Part shown: one piece after another, positions 9,601 through 19,748 of the stretch | Numbering within the stretch: the first letter of the stretch is position 1 | Layout: every line of letters starts with the position of its first letter | Notes under the pieces: generated by a model | The model's database searches: none | What the model saw: the letters and a program-made list of their open reading frames with translations, nothing else | What the model was told of the DNA's origin: nothing | DNA from: Undaria pinnatifida | Lineage: Eukaryota > Sar > Phaeophyceae > Laminariales > Alariaceae | Assembly: GCA_012845835.1 (NCBI GenBank) | Contig: JABAKD010000023.1 | Coordinates: forward strand, 23,992,108 to 24,056,107 | DNA length: 64,000 nt | Direction of reading: 5' to 3' | Position numbers and translations under genes: made by a program

Positions 9601-12600
9601 CGAGGCCCACGTTAAGGTAAGCCCGCAATTATTTGTGGTCTGATGCGGGTAGCGGTGTGTTTCAAAAACAACAATAATACTACTACTACTGCTGCTGTAG
9701 TAGTACATATATAGCGGGGCCGTGTAGACAGTGGAGCACCATAGAGTGTGTAGTGTTAGTGGTAAGATACGACAGTTGATCTTCTTGGTGGTGATTGATT
9801 GCTGAGGATCTGATGTGAGCTGTGAACGTTATTTAGATCTGAAGACAACAGGGGTTTCCATTTATCCTCTTCTAGATTGCATCAGGGATTTCCATTTATC
9901 CTCTTCTAGATTCTGGTATGGGCATTCGGCGATGAAGTTGGGGTCGCTTGTTTTATTGTGTGTTGGAGCTAAAACACAACAACTTATCTCTCTCTTTCTA
10001 GCACCTTAACGGTGCTGACCAGCCACCGTCAGGCCGAGGGGGGATTAATTTCTGGTCAATAGACCTGCCTGTCCTAGCAGTTTCTGTAGAGTCTAGACTA
10101 ATCAATTATCGATAGCCTAGAAATGTATATATAGCCGGCGCAATGGTACCTTTTCAAAACATTATCGCTTCTTCCAATACTAATGCTTGTGAGGCCGTGA
10201 CCCGTCTAATACATAGTGCTTACATCATGGAACACTTCTACGAAGTGATTCTAACCCGAATACATGGGCGCAGGCCCAAACTAAAAATACCGATGTTGGG
10301 GCTCAAAGCCTTATTTTGGTTTCCCTTTCAGCAGTCAAGCTACGAACCATATCTATTTTATCACGGTTTGTTATGTTGATCGGATCACATTACAACTCGC
10401 TCTTTTCGCCATTATTTTTGCTCAAGGAAAATCTAAGAAATGTAACACGAGATCCACATCTCAAGCGCCTGGGAAAGTCGGGGAATGAGCAATGACGGGT
10501 ACCTCTCAAAGTTTTAGCCCCAAAGCGAGGCAACGGCGTTCTCGTAGTTCTAGTCTGCCGCAGTGACAACAGTTCGAGAAGGAACTGCGGCTGTAAGTTG
10601 ATTCGCTCCGGAGCGAGTTAATATTTCTTATCCTTGGTAGAAATTGACCACTACTACTACTGTTATCAGGCGTTTACTAGTGTTGCTACTGTTCAGTTTC
10701 ATGTTTTTCCCGTATCGTCGGTTTTTTCTTACAACACCGGATTTCTTAATTTCGGGGGACATTGTCAGCCTTTTTTTCAAAGCATAATATTTCCATAATG
10801 CGGCTCCTCACTGACTGCTTTATTTCATACACAAACTCTCCCCGCAGAAATACTACAACAATAATATGATCTATGATATTATATATATGCTTGTCTCTCT
10901 TCCGGCTGTGTTTGGCAGGAGGTTGAGCAGGACCGTCAATACTGTGCGCGTGTCGAGAGGGACGCGCAGGAGGCAAGGAGTAGGGGTGAACCATGGGAGT
11001 TGGTATATCTGCAGGTCGATGCCGCTAACCAGAGCAGTTTCGCGACCCCTCTGGCTGCATACAATGCGCATGGCGTTGATGACAGGTAATGAACGATCTC
11101 TTGCTTCTCCCTGTTGCACGGTTTTGTTGGTGTTACTCAGCCTTTGTTCATCAGTATATGCGGCGATTTCGTCGTCAAGATGGCCACACAGTTACCGACC
11201 CTAGTTGCGTTACAACAACCCATACCCCCCTATCAATATACGTGCCCCCCACTGGTCCACCCGCGTTCCAGGGGTTATGCTGAGCGTCAGAAGATCTACG
11301 GTGTGTTTGTGGCAGGCGTCATCATGAACATATTCATGACACCTCAGATTCTTGGCACAGGTGCGACGCAGCTCGATTGTTGCGGATGTATATCATGTGT
11401 CGTGTGTGATGATGGTGTGAAGCAATTCACTAGTAATACTACCTACAGTATACTTGAACGTGAATTATTACGTAAAAGGCAACAGACGCAGCCGTGGTGG
11501 AGCTTACGAATGCTATTGGTTTCGTACATGTTCTCATATATGTGTGTGATCACAGGATGAGGCAATGGGATTCCTTCCTGTTATCTCCTTTAATTTGTCT
11601 TCATTTGGTTTTTTGTGAACCCCCGTACCTTGTCGAGGCAAAGGGGGAGGAAGGCGATTTTCTCATATCATGCATAGCCGTAGTCGTAATATCAGAATAA
11701 AGCGTCGCACCCCCACGACACCGGGACGGAGCACGTCGGGGTGACATTGATCACGCGGACATCACGTGCACTTAGCACGAAGCGTCTTTGGGGGGCGGGG
11801 CTCCAAAAAAAACAAAAAAAAAGGGGACTTTAAGAGGGAAACTATATGGATTTTTGTATCTGTATTTTGTTAGCTGATGTCGTGAGCCCCCTCCCCCCCC
11901 CCCCCCCCCCCCTTACTGTGGCGCTAGCCGGGGGAACGGGGGGATAGGGGATCTAAACCTACGTCATGAACCATAATAAGGAAACAAGTTTGTTTTCACA
12001 ATTCGTCCTATCTATCTGTGATGACAACGATCCGGTTTGCTCTTAACCCTAAGCTTTTTCGGCGTGTGTGGTATTCTTGTCTATTTCTAACCCGCGTGCC
12101 CCTGCCCTCGGGTGTTTTTTTTGTTCAAGACGTAGTACTCTGACATCCTGCTCGCCGTACTCGTCCAGGCGTTGCGCTTGTTTCATGGTCCTTGAGCCAA
12201 GCTTGAATTCCCGCCGCTTCATGCTTCAGGTAGCAACCTCGTGTGCACGGCGCTCTTCATACAGTTCACGGAGCTTTGGCACAAGTTTCAAAACAACAGG
12301 ATGGGGGATGTGGTGATACAGATGGACAACACGGTGTCCGAAAACAAAAATAACTACATCATGGGGTTCTTGGCCGCGATGATTGCGAGAGGGGTTATGA
12401 GATCGGTTACTCTGTGCTTTATGATGGTCGGCCACACCCACATACAAATTGATCAGATATTCTCCTGGTGAGTCGTGCGGTGAACCGTCAATCAGAAAAT
12501 GTAAAAATTCAACCAATCGTGAACCCTAACACCATTAAGCAGTTAGCATGCGCCGGTTGCACACGACGGCAACAATCGTGTTGGCGCGTAGGCTTTACCC

Positions 12601-15132
12601 TTTAGGTAGTCGCGCAATCTTGTTAAAAGAATATCGGGAAGAATAACGACCAAAAAGCCAAAACACTTGCCGTTCGGATAAGAGGCTGCCAGATTTCCGA
12701 CGTGGAATCCACCGTTTCTTTCTTAGAGGAGCCATAGCAGTAGTAGTACATTGTGACGTATACAACGCACGTGGACACATACAGGTCTGGTGCTACCTTG
12801 TTGGTTCCGCGTTGGTAACGACCAAATTAATACAGTTTTTTATGTGTCTTGACTAGGGCTGTATAGAACAGTCCATTACGGCTTGTATATTTAATAGGGA
12901 CGAAGCTGAGCGATACTGCGTGCGTCCCGGCAACAGGGCCGCTTCGTTACCAAACTTTGTTCTGGTAAATGCTTCCGATCCCCTGGTGGTTCTTCATTGC
13001 AATTTTAAGGGTAAATGCCATCGATTGTATACGCGCGACTATGTTTGGGCTTTACATCTTCGTCGTCTTGACGTCGTCGTGGTGCAGTTATTATATAATT
13101 GCATGCATGCCCACACAATGACCACCGCCTGTCTCGAAAATGCCGCACGTCGCATGCCTGCTTGCAACCTTTGTCCCCGAAGCTTCGCAAGAGCAGTGAA
13201 AGGGTGCAACGTCTTCTCACGAGAACATCTTGCAGAGTTTTTTGCGAGGGCGTACCTGACGCTTCCAGTCCAGAGCCGCACGCTGGAAAACCTTGCGAAC
13301 TTCAAAGATCTAGTGAAGCCCGTCACGCGCCGGATCCACGATATTACCAAGTTCCACGCATTCCGCATCCACAAGGAAGGGTCTGCAGTGTTAGTAGAAG
13401 TGAAAGAAAGGTGCACCACCCCAACTGGCTAGGCTTTAGTGCGGACGGGAAAACAGTGGGGACCGGGGAAGGCTTCAAGGGCTGGCGGCTAATGAGAGTT
13501 GGTTCTGTGCGTTTGGAAGGTGCTCCGCCGTACTTGCTCAAAGTGGTTGACCCTACCATCATTCGCCAAATCGAACTACGTCAACAGGCCTCATGGCAGA
13601 GACTCCCGGCAGCCTTTCCTGGTGGGTGTCGTCAACGTCTTTTTCGCTTCTTTTTTTTTTTTTTCTTTTGGCGCCGTTCCTGTGGATCTTCCCTATGACC
13701 CGACCGAATTTCCGTTATCTCGCTCGTGTTTGGACTTGTATCGTCAAGGGCGCTTAACGTTTGACGCAGCTACTGACGTGCGGCGATAGAGGTAGCAAGC
13801 TTTGGCAAAAATATTTTTGTTTTATTGACGGGGAGTCTTGGCCTGTGATCGTCTGAGGGCCCACCTTGTTATTTTGCAAAATGATTGTTGTATACAACAA
13901 GGTCACGGGTTCCTTTATCAGGTTGTACTCTCAGATTCTTCACCATTATCGCTTTGGGGTCATCTTCTATTTTCCCGTGTAAGGAGCGTAAACAAAATAG
14001 TCGAGCCTACCGTATCATTGCTGGCTTCCAAACGTTAGGGGCACCGCTAGGAAGAACTTTCTTCATGATAGTTCAGCCATGTTCGTGCCAACTGGTAATA
14101 TCATTATGTTCTGTTTTGTCTTGTTGCTCCCTCCACATTATTCCGTTGGTATCTCCAGGAGACGAGGCGAGGCAAGCCCAAATTAAGGACGAGCACGCCG
14201 ACAGCCTACGAATTCTGAGATCGACAGGCGACCGCACATTCGACCTGGACACAAACTGGCTGCCTGTTGACCCCAACCTAATCGGTGGCGACGACAGCGA
14301 CGACGAGAGCAGTGATGATGATGGCGGGGGTGCTGGAGGGGAAGGATACACCAGTAATAATGCATCCGACGACAACAGCTCAGACGAAGACGATTTTAGT
14401 CGCGACGAGCGCACCCTACAGCAAGGAGCCTCTGGCGGCACCAAACAGCGCCAGCAACGCGCTACGAAGAACGTGGAGCACGGGGCACTTAGCAGCTTCG
14501 CGTTTTTCACTCCGACAAACGCCCCCTTTCTGGTGGGGAAAGTGAACGAAACGCGAATAGGCACGGATGGGCAGAGGGAGATATTACTGCACTGGTATAC
14601 CCCAAAGAAGGCGTTGATCGACAACGCGGTGAATGCTGAGTTCGACGTTTACGCGAACGCGACGTTCAATGCGGCCTACGAAGTCGGCACGGCCCCCGTT
14701 GGCGCTGGCCGTTCGGGATCGCGCCAAAGGTACGTGGCGGACACCTCGTGGGAGCCCGTATGTGGGATCGTAGCGACGTGTTCCGCACTCATCGGTGGTG
14801 GCAAAAAAATACCAGCACCAGTTAGGCAAACCTTGAAGGTTGCCGATCAACGCCAACAACACCTACCTGAAGAAGAGGACGAGGAACAAGAGGGGGAGGA
14901 AAGCAACTACGGCAAGGGGGAGCAGCGGGATCGGCAGGAGATTGAGGGAGGGGCTGAGGAGGTCCAGGAGAAGGAGGGGGGGCACGACGTCCAAGAAAGG
15001 GGGCGAGAGGTGGGGAAAAGAGTGGGGCATCGGGGAGGGGGGGGTTACGAACGGACTGAACCCCCCCAGGTTGGAAGTCGTGCCCCAAGTCGGAGGCACC
15101 GACCGAAGAAGCTGTGGCCTGAGTTGTCGTGA
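6635..15132 (+). CDS. DUF7869-type protein, multi-exon gene (overall span)
   Basis: The predicted gene has about ten exons with GT-AG introns. Exons I could place are 6688-7053, 8556-8677, 8840-8942, 9297-9616, 10919-11085, 11155-11360, 12230-12467, 13183-13621 and 14159-15132. Splice phases agree from 7053 through 13,183, which is strong evidence for the model. Landmarks in order are a VCNLAFRKLFGVSE helix region, a CGDFMLCQTC zinc pair, YLQVDAANQS, VIQMDNTVSENKN and MVGHTHIQIDQIFSW. The three acidic motifs fit an RNase H-fold, DDE-like core as in the DUF7869 family of protists and animals, many members of which look transposon-derived. No terminal repeats were found, so it may be a domesticated gene or a cut-down transposon. 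The N-terminus (before 6688) and the join between 13,621 and 14,159 are unresolved. Function beyond the family is unknown. Confidence 0.75.
6688..7053 (+). CDS. DUF7869 gene, N-terminal exon(s)
   Basis: The first part is open to 6923 (SSGDDDEDGALLYN ... FVIEHVPLGEAKQ) and the second from 6946 (SPVCNLAFRKLFGVSETL). The frame changes by one base between them. Either a 22-nt stretch with GT and AG ends (6924-6945) is removed, or a one-base indel lies here. The exon ends at CCG|GTACGA. Acidic, lysine-rich sequence precedes it, and no in-frame ATG was found before the stops at 6652-6660, so another exon or a frame change upstream is likely. Confidence 0.55.
7054..8555 (+). other. intron of the DUF7869 gene
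   Basis: About 1.5 kb from donor GTACGA to acceptor ATCAG. It contains the right inverted repeat arm (7998-8290), ACGTACGT-type simple sequence near 7870, and a TAGTCTAGACTA palindrome near 8306. No nested gene is apparent. Confidence 0.6.
7998..8290 (-). repeat. inverted repeat arm, right (partner 2823-3095)
   Basis: Reverse-complement match to the left arm. The arms are diverged in several positions and an AT-rich run sits at the outer edge of both, so they look old. No target duplication could be defined. Confidence 0.75.
8556..8677 (+). CDS. DUF7869 gene, exon 2
   Basis: Acceptor GATCAG and donor AAC|GTGAGC. It codes for RGHPKLDRVVSFLGRHQEEF and QKNAKFRRQLLVPPQQE. Joined to the previous exon (phase 2) the codon CG+C is completed and the frame continues, which supports both boundaries. 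Confidence 0.7.
8840..8942 (+). CDS. DUF7869 gene, exon 3
   Basis: Acceptor GGTCCAG follows a CAGTA-rich polypurine/pyrimidine stretch; donor CG|GTAAGC. It codes for GGWKTLDVYEGDTILLSVFA. Entry phase 1 and exit phase 2 fit both neighbours, but the sequence itself carries no family motif I recognise, so it is the least certain of the phase-matched exons. Confidence 0.5.
9297..9616 (+). CDS. DUF7869 gene, exon 4 (CxxC region)
   Basis: Acceptor TTTTTTTCGTAG, donor AAG|GTAAGC. It codes for SQELYKEFKKEERRLF, ALCSSDYFNKVWKQHYPRLK and CGDFMLCQTCTLLKEKL. The YF..VW..HYP.LKLKPCGDFMLCQTC layout is typical of the segment just before the catalytic core in DUF7869 proteins, with paired cysteines likely to bind zinc. 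The exon finishes in a charged helix (REYEAHVK). Confidence 0.8.
9617..10918 (+). other. intron of the DUF7869 gene
   Basis: 1.3 kb. It contains a 33-bp tandem duplication (TTTCCATTTATCCTCTTCTA..., about 9856-9915), TAGTCTAGACT-type palindromes near 10,090, and an isolated open frame at 10,143-10,379 without any recognised motif. Confidence 0.6.
10919..11085 (+). CDS. DUF7869 gene, exon 5 (first catalytic-type Asp)
   Basis: Acceptor TTTGGCAG and donor AG|GTAATG. It continues in phase 0 from exon 4 with EVEQDRQYCARVERDAQEAR, then ELVYLQVDAANQSSFATP. YLQVDAANQS holds the first conserved acidic residue of the RNase H-fold core. Confidence 0.8.
11155..11360 (+). CDS. DUF7869 gene, exon 6
   Basis: Acceptor TTCATCAG, donor ACAG|GTGCGA. 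It codes for CPPLVHPRSRGYAERQKIYG followed by VFVAGVIMNIFMTPQILGTG. The phase with exon 5 (AG+T) is correct. The IFMTP segment corresponds to the strand between the first and second acidic motifs in the family. Confidence 0.75.
11361..12229 (+). other. intron of the DUF7869 gene
   Basis: About 0.87 kb, including an A-rich stretch near 11,805 and a poly-C run at 11,882-11,912. No nested gene is apparent. Confidence 0.6.
12230..12467 (+). CDS. DUF7869 gene, exon 7 (catalytic core)
   Basis: Acceptor CTTCAG, donor CTG|GTGAGT. It reads SNLVCTALFIQFTELWHKF, VVIQMDNTVSENKNNYIMGF, then CFMMVGHTHIQIDQIFSW. Here are the second acidic site with its NxxSENKN signature and the GHTHxxIDQ motif, the most diagnostic segment of DUF7869. 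All key residues expected from the family appear intact. Confidence 0.85.
12468..13182 (+). other. intron of the DUF7869 gene
   Basis: About 0.7 kb. It may contain a further small exon near 12,899-12,963 (phase-compatible, before GTAAAT), but that stretch shows no family motif. A 46-codon frame runs on the opposite strand at 12,595-12,735. Confidence 0.5.
12595..12735 (-). CDS. small basic open frame, hypothetical
   Basis: An ATG at 12,735 opens 46 codons: MAPLRKKRWIPRRKSGS, then LLSERQVFWLFGRYSSRYSF, then a short end before TAA. It is strongly basic, with a helix-turn-helix-like spacing, and lies antisense inside an intron of the DUF7869 gene. It could be a first exon of a nested gene or chance. 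I do not recognise it. Confidence 0.25.
   Translation of the reverse strand: MAPLRKKRWIPRRKSGSLLSERQVFWLFGRYSSRYSFNKIARLPKG
13183..13621 (+). CDS. DUF7869 gene, exon 8 (post-core region)
   Basis: Acceptor CCCCGAAG; the joined codon TG+C keeps frame. It reads GCNVFSREHLAEFFARAYLT, then KFHAFRIHKEGSAVLVEVKE. Near 13,415-13,430 the reading frame slips by one base, and the conserved-looking sequence continues as NWLGFSADGKTVGTGEGFKG to WQRLPAAFPG, before donor GTGGGT. One indel, real or a sequencing error, is the simplest explanation. Downstream, 13,690-13,787 is open (VDLPYDPTEFPLSRSCLDLY) but its splice sites are unclear. Confidence 0.6.
14159..15132 (+). CDS. DUF7869 gene, C-terminal exon
   Basis: Acceptor TATCTCCAG. 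A 320-codon open stretch ends at TGA 15,130-15,132. It has a helical start (GDEARQAQIKDEHADSLRIL), a Ser/Asp acidic region (GGDDSDDESSDDDGGG), a beta-rich segment with FLVGKVNETRIG, REILLHWYTPKK and DTSWEPVCGIVATCSAL, then a Glu/Gly/Lys-rich tail of about 100 residues. The LLHWYTP...W.P segment recurs at the C-terminus of this family; the charged tail is probably disordered. Confidence 0.7.
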
Positions 15133-16375
15133 TGAGGAGAGTAGGTTGTTTAGGTAGGAGGACTGGACTGGGTCGGGTCGGAACGATTCGGGTGTGTCGA
15201 TCGCCGGCCGTCCCTGTCTGTACTGTGAGCCCGGCAACACGAACGACGACCACGGCGTTGTATCCGATGGTTTGAATACATAATTATGACCTTCCTTGTT
15301 CGTTTAAAAGGATGCTTGATTGACGGAGAATAAGGTACATATAAAACAACGACGCGTGCGTGACCTGTAGACGGCTTCGCATACAATGTGACACGACGAG
15401 CACAGGCTTGTTTTTACCTCACCCACGTAGATAACTAATAGCTTGGTGTAGAGAATAACTTTGGTACTGGCGGGGGAGCAGTTAGTTGGTACAATAGTCT
15501 GGAATGCCAAGTAAGTAGCACCAGAAACAAGCCCTGACAATACCCGTCGTGTGTGTGCTCTGTTTTTTTTTTCTTTCATTTCATCGCTCTCGGTCCCCAT
15601 GCCCCCCCCCCCCCCCCCCCTCAAATTACACCCGCCCGTACTGCCGATCAGAACGTGACACCGCCAACAAGCACACAGCACGAGACAGGCCAATATGTTC
15701 TGCACAAGCAGCATTTGGCATTATCAAATCGCTGTTCACACCAAATCGTGGGTCTCTGCTTTCTGCCCCCTTCAATTTCATTGATTGCATTCTTCCTCGC
15801 GCGAGGGTAGCGGGCGACGTCAGCCGCCCGCGGAGAGGAGTCCTTGTATAATTAAACCTCTCGATATATATTGACACGATAAATTTTCCACGACAGCCTC
15901 TCAAGCATGTTCATAACCGTTCTTCATTCCCTGACAAAAAAATGCGCAGGGGGGGCACAAGAGGTCCTAACCCCAAGTATACACTTAGTGTTGGAAACAT
16001 GACCAGCACGAACCCAGAATCTATACGCTACCCACGTCATCCACTCTCTGCTCGAGCCCCCCGCTAAATATACTAATGTCATGAGCACAACTAAAATACA
16101 CTTTGGGCACAATTAAATGGTCGACAGTGTTCTCCTGAATACACCCGTAGGGTAATGACACGGCAAGATAGCAACAAGTACGTCGCGGACAACCACCCTT
16201 TTCAGCGACAGCAGTGCAGCTCGGCGTCCTAACGCTGCGAACCTAAAATATCAGCTCCATCGCCAAGATATACTTCACTCCAGACACGCAATTAATTCGT
16301 GTCTGCCTGGTTGCGCTTTAGCTGCCGGCTGTATCGGTCGCCGGGGACAACGGAAATCAACACAGACCGTTTTTT
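15133..16375. other. no gene recognised
   Basis: A poly-C run lies at 15,601-15,620. A GC-rich hairpin (AGCGGGCGACGTCAGCCGCCCG, about 15,809-15,830) precedes CCTTGTATA and resembles hairpins near 22,430 and 43,740. No convincing exon was found. Confidence 0.45.
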
Positions 16376-16379
16376 GGGA

Positions 16380-16559
16380 CGCCCCCTTCCCCCCCTTCCC
16401 CCCCCCCCCCTCCGTCCCCCAATCCCCCCCCCCCCCCTCCGTCCCCCCCTCCGTCCCCCCCTCCCCCTCCCCTTCCCCCCCCCCTTCCCCCCCCCCTTCC
16501 CCCTCCCCCTCCCCCCCCCCCCCTCCCCCCCCCCCCTCCCCCCCCCCCTCCCCCCCCCT

Positions 16560-16595
<36 letters not shown>

Positions 16596-16690
16596 CCCCC
16601 CCTCCCCCCTCCCCCCCCCCCTCCCCCCCCCTCCCCCTCCCCCCCCCTCCCCCTCCTCCCCCCCCCCTCCCCCCCCCCCCGCCCCCGTCG
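16380..16690. repeat. 300-bp polypyrimidine (C/T) tract
   Basis: Almost pure C with interspersed single or double T. On the other strand it is poly-G/A. It is capable of triplex, i-motif or G-quadruplex structure. The long proline-rich and glycine-rich frames across it are artefacts. Confidence 0.95.
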
Positions 16691-16805
16691 CGCCCCCTGC
16701 GCATCCGCCCTGCCCCTGTCAGCTTCCGTCCACGCCACAGAGCCTGGCCTCGTATGCACAAGCAGCGTCTACACTGCATAAATAAAACAAGTTTGAGGTA
16801 CTCGT

Positions 16806-16976
16806 TGTTGTGCGGGCGGCAATTTTCCTCCATTGCGCTTCGCTTGACCTCTGACCAGTCGCGCTTGTCGCACCGTCGTCCTTTCGCCTTATGGTGATCC
16901 GGCCTTCCCTTTCCCTAAACCTCCTCCAGTCAACCCTATCAGTGTCCAACGCCACTAGTAACTTGTCTTCGACATC
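16806..16976 (-). CDS. hypothetical minus-strand exon
   Basis: It follows the exon at 17,135-17,261 after an intron containing the short poly-G tracts near 17,000-17,045. Acceptor TTTAGAG; the joined codon G+AT keeps frame. It codes for DVEDKLLVALDTDRVDWRRF and REREGRITIRRKDDGA. The 3' end is not fixed: the frame stays open to 16,719. I do not recognise the family; the charged, helix-rich composition and matching phase make it a plausible exon. Confidence 0.4.
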
Positions 16977-17134
16977 TCTAAAGTCCAGGATACATGGAGG
17001 GGGGGGAGGGGGGGAGGGCGAGGAGGCGGGGTGGGGGCAGGGGGGCGGGGCGAAAAAACAGGAAATAGAACAGGTCATCACCAGGACGTAGTTTAAGCAA
17101 TATATCATAAAATGGTAACGTAGCGAAACCTCAC

Positions 17135-17261
17135 CAAAAAAAGCTGTTGATGGCCAAGTCTCCACATTAGACCACCCTAACAATGGAACGTTGGTGTTCT
17201 TCAAGTAACACATGCCGTTGAACTCGTAAACACCATCTGTAGAGCTGGTTGTTCGAAACAC
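17135..17261 (-). CDS. hypothetical minus-strand exon
   Basis: 127 bp bounded by acceptor CCTGTAG and donor GTGAGG. It codes for VFRTTSSTDGVYEFNGMCYL then KNTNVPLLGWSNVETWPSTA, a protein-like composition with no stop. It joins in phase to 16,806-16,976. Partner exons upstream were not found, and the function is unknown. Confidence 0.45.
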
Positions 17262-18436
17262 CTACAGGCTTAATAAAATTATACAAGATAAAAAACAAAG
17301 CAGGGAACGGGCTGCACGAGTGATGAATGCAGGCAAAAGTCGGGGCTGACCTCTAATCATGTCCTTCATGTTATTTTTGATGTGATGTGCTACAACACGT
17401 CATCGGTTTATGCTTCTGGCTGATGTGTACATAAAACAAGAATACCGGTAGCCGACATCACTGTTCAGAGTTTTGCAAAGTCGAATCAAAGATGCATGCC
17501 TGGCTTGCTGCTCAAATGAAACACGTCTTCTTCTGAAACAAAATAGTCTTCCCCAACAAATAAATGCTGCACTGCGTGCAAGACCGCCATTAAAGCAGCA
17601 CGTCGCGGGGACAATAGCAACAATACGCAGTAGATATCGCGCCAAAAATTTCATGGGAGTACTTATCTTGTGATTGACCACCATCCCCATACCCCTCTCA
17701 TCCCGTTCATGCGCATGCGTCTTGCGCGTCTTGGTCGCCCTCCGAGTCTGAGTATCCCATGTACGCGCCGTTCCACTTGGAGAGGTACCTAACACAACGC
17801 TCGTTAAATATTAGCACACGCGGCAAAAGACGGGGACGGCCGGGAAAAACCATAACGAAAGGGCGTTAAATACTAAGCAGGAGGAGCGCTTACCAATATA
17901 ATTCGTAGAGCAACAGCAAGAAAGAGTGCTATGGATATCGACACAGCAGTTTTTTTGGGTCGGGTGCAGCTTAAGGCCGGAATACGAGCGACTTCGTAAT
18001 TTGGATGACGCCAAACGGTAAGGAGCTCGTTGGAGATGGTCGAAGCCTAGTTTCTTGTTCTACTTGAAATGAAGCATATTGTTATTGTCGGCGGTTTGCC
18101 TTATCAACGCATACATACGCTTACATATTAAAAAACTTCGTTCGATCTCACTACCACATGCACTAAACCCAATAGAAACCCCATTCGCTGCGGAGCAATA
18201 AACACCACAGAAACAACAGAGCGCGGTACGATACATGAACCGGTCGCAGAACCGGCAACCTAGTGTACCGACAACGGATTGCAACGCTGTGGCGGCTGCT
18301 TCGCGCACCACGTGTCGCGAGCGGTAACTGCCCCAACTGCGACATGTACACCGCACCCCAGGTTGAGAGGAACGACTGAGACCGCGTACAAGGCGGCCGA
18401 TCCTCATGTTCTGCTGTATGGCTACCTGTAGAAACA
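17262..18436. other. no firm gene; possible minus-strand exon ends
   Basis: On the minus strand, 17,790 down to a stop at 17,707 reads WYLSKWNGAYMGYSDSEGDQ after a TTAG acceptor, as a C-terminal exon might. The frame upstream is not resolved. The rest shows no recognisable feature. Confidence 0.3.
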
Positions 18437-18439
18437 TCG

Positions 18440-18665
18440 TTTAATATGCGACAGCAGCACCAGTACTAGTAGCAGCAGTACTAGTAGCAGCAACAGTAAG
18501 GTAGAAGCAGTAGTAGCGGTACTACTACTAGTAGTAGAAGCAGCAGTAGTAGCAGTTCTAGTAGTGGTAGTAGCAGTGCTAGTAGTAGTAGTGGTAGTAG
18601 TAGTGGTAGTAGTAGCAGTAGTAGTAGTGGTAGTAGTAGCAGTAGTAGTGGTAGTAGTAGTAGTT

Positions 18666-18745
<80 letters not shown>

Positions 18746-18746
18746 C

Positions 18747-18813
<67 letters not shown>

Positions 18814-18860
18814 CAGCAGCAGCAGTAGCAGCAGCAGCAGCAGTAGCAGCAATACTGGCA
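18440..18860. repeat. AGT/AGC trinucleotide microsatellite
   Basis: About 400 bp of (AGT)n with AGC, GGT and CGT variants, purest from 18,660 to 18,810. The long poly-Thr, poly-Leu and poly-Val frames over it are artefacts. Confidence 0.97.
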
Positions 18861-19748
18861 GTAGTGGCAGAAAAATTTGGCCTAAAATCGGGGAAGCTGC
18901 AGCAACAACTACCGCCGTGGTACATAGTACGACTGCTGTTACTACCCAGTCCGCCCCCTAGCTTAACGAAACGACACTCACCTTGCAATGATGGAACCAC
19001 ACGTCTTGGATCGATAGTGCACGCAGGCTACCGGCCGTCCATAAGAAGCAGGGGCTCCGACGAAGGGCGCCCGACTGCTGAGTCGAAAGGAGAGGGCACA
19101 CAGCAGTAGTAGTAGTTGCAGCGGCAGACAAAATGAAGGAGGAAACGGGCACTCATCGTCACCATATATATCTATCTACCTGGGCCGAAGTACCCAAAAA
19201 AAGAAGGCAATAAAGGCTGCGAGAGCTCACAGCAACGAGCTGTTGGCAGGCAGGTGTCACGCTGTGCTGCTGCGGCTCTAGCATAGGGGCCTTTATCCCG
19301 GTGATCGTAGCCCTCCGCGTGTCAAACCTGCTGCTTGCTCCGTGGTACTAAGAATTACGAAGTATAACTTATTAGACTAGACAAGATCTATAGCAGTAGA
19401 AGTAAGAGTAGAGTAGTACCACAGGCACGTGGAAGACGCTAAAAAGCACACACAAGACTTGTTCACGTCCCCAGCCGAAAGCGCCCCCTGCGGAGCCTCA
19501 CCGGTCGCCAAAGCCACCATACTGCAGCTAACTTGTGTCAGGACACGCGCAAACGACTCTGGGGGCGCACCTGTGGCTGTTTGGAGGTGTCGCAGGAAGC
19601 GTTGTTGCGAGGGAATTTAGTGTATTTGGCCTTGAAAAGCACGTATTTTGATTCATCCTACAGAGTTAAAAGGCGTTCTTTTGACGGTTTCAGAAAAATA
19701 AATGAGCCTGAACTGGAAATCGAACAGGAAGTTTAATAATTTTCTGTT
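18861..19748. other. no gene recognised
   Basis: Unique sequence with short open stretches on both strands. Nothing is supported by motifs or splice pairs. Confidence 0.45.

Noticed and set aside
13409-13433. A second 22-nt intron (GTGCACC...GGCTAG)
   Set aside because: It has GT and AG ends and the same length as 6924-6945, but its removal leads straight into a stop codon, so it does not restore the frame. Coincidence is the better explanation.
16290-16835. Proline-rich and glycine-rich proteins of about 160 residues
   Set aside because: They are translations of a C/T homopolymer tract on both strands, open only because the tract has no stop codons.
18422-19109. Poly-Thr, poly-Leu and poly-Val proteins
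   Set aside because: Products of the AGT/AGC microsatellite.
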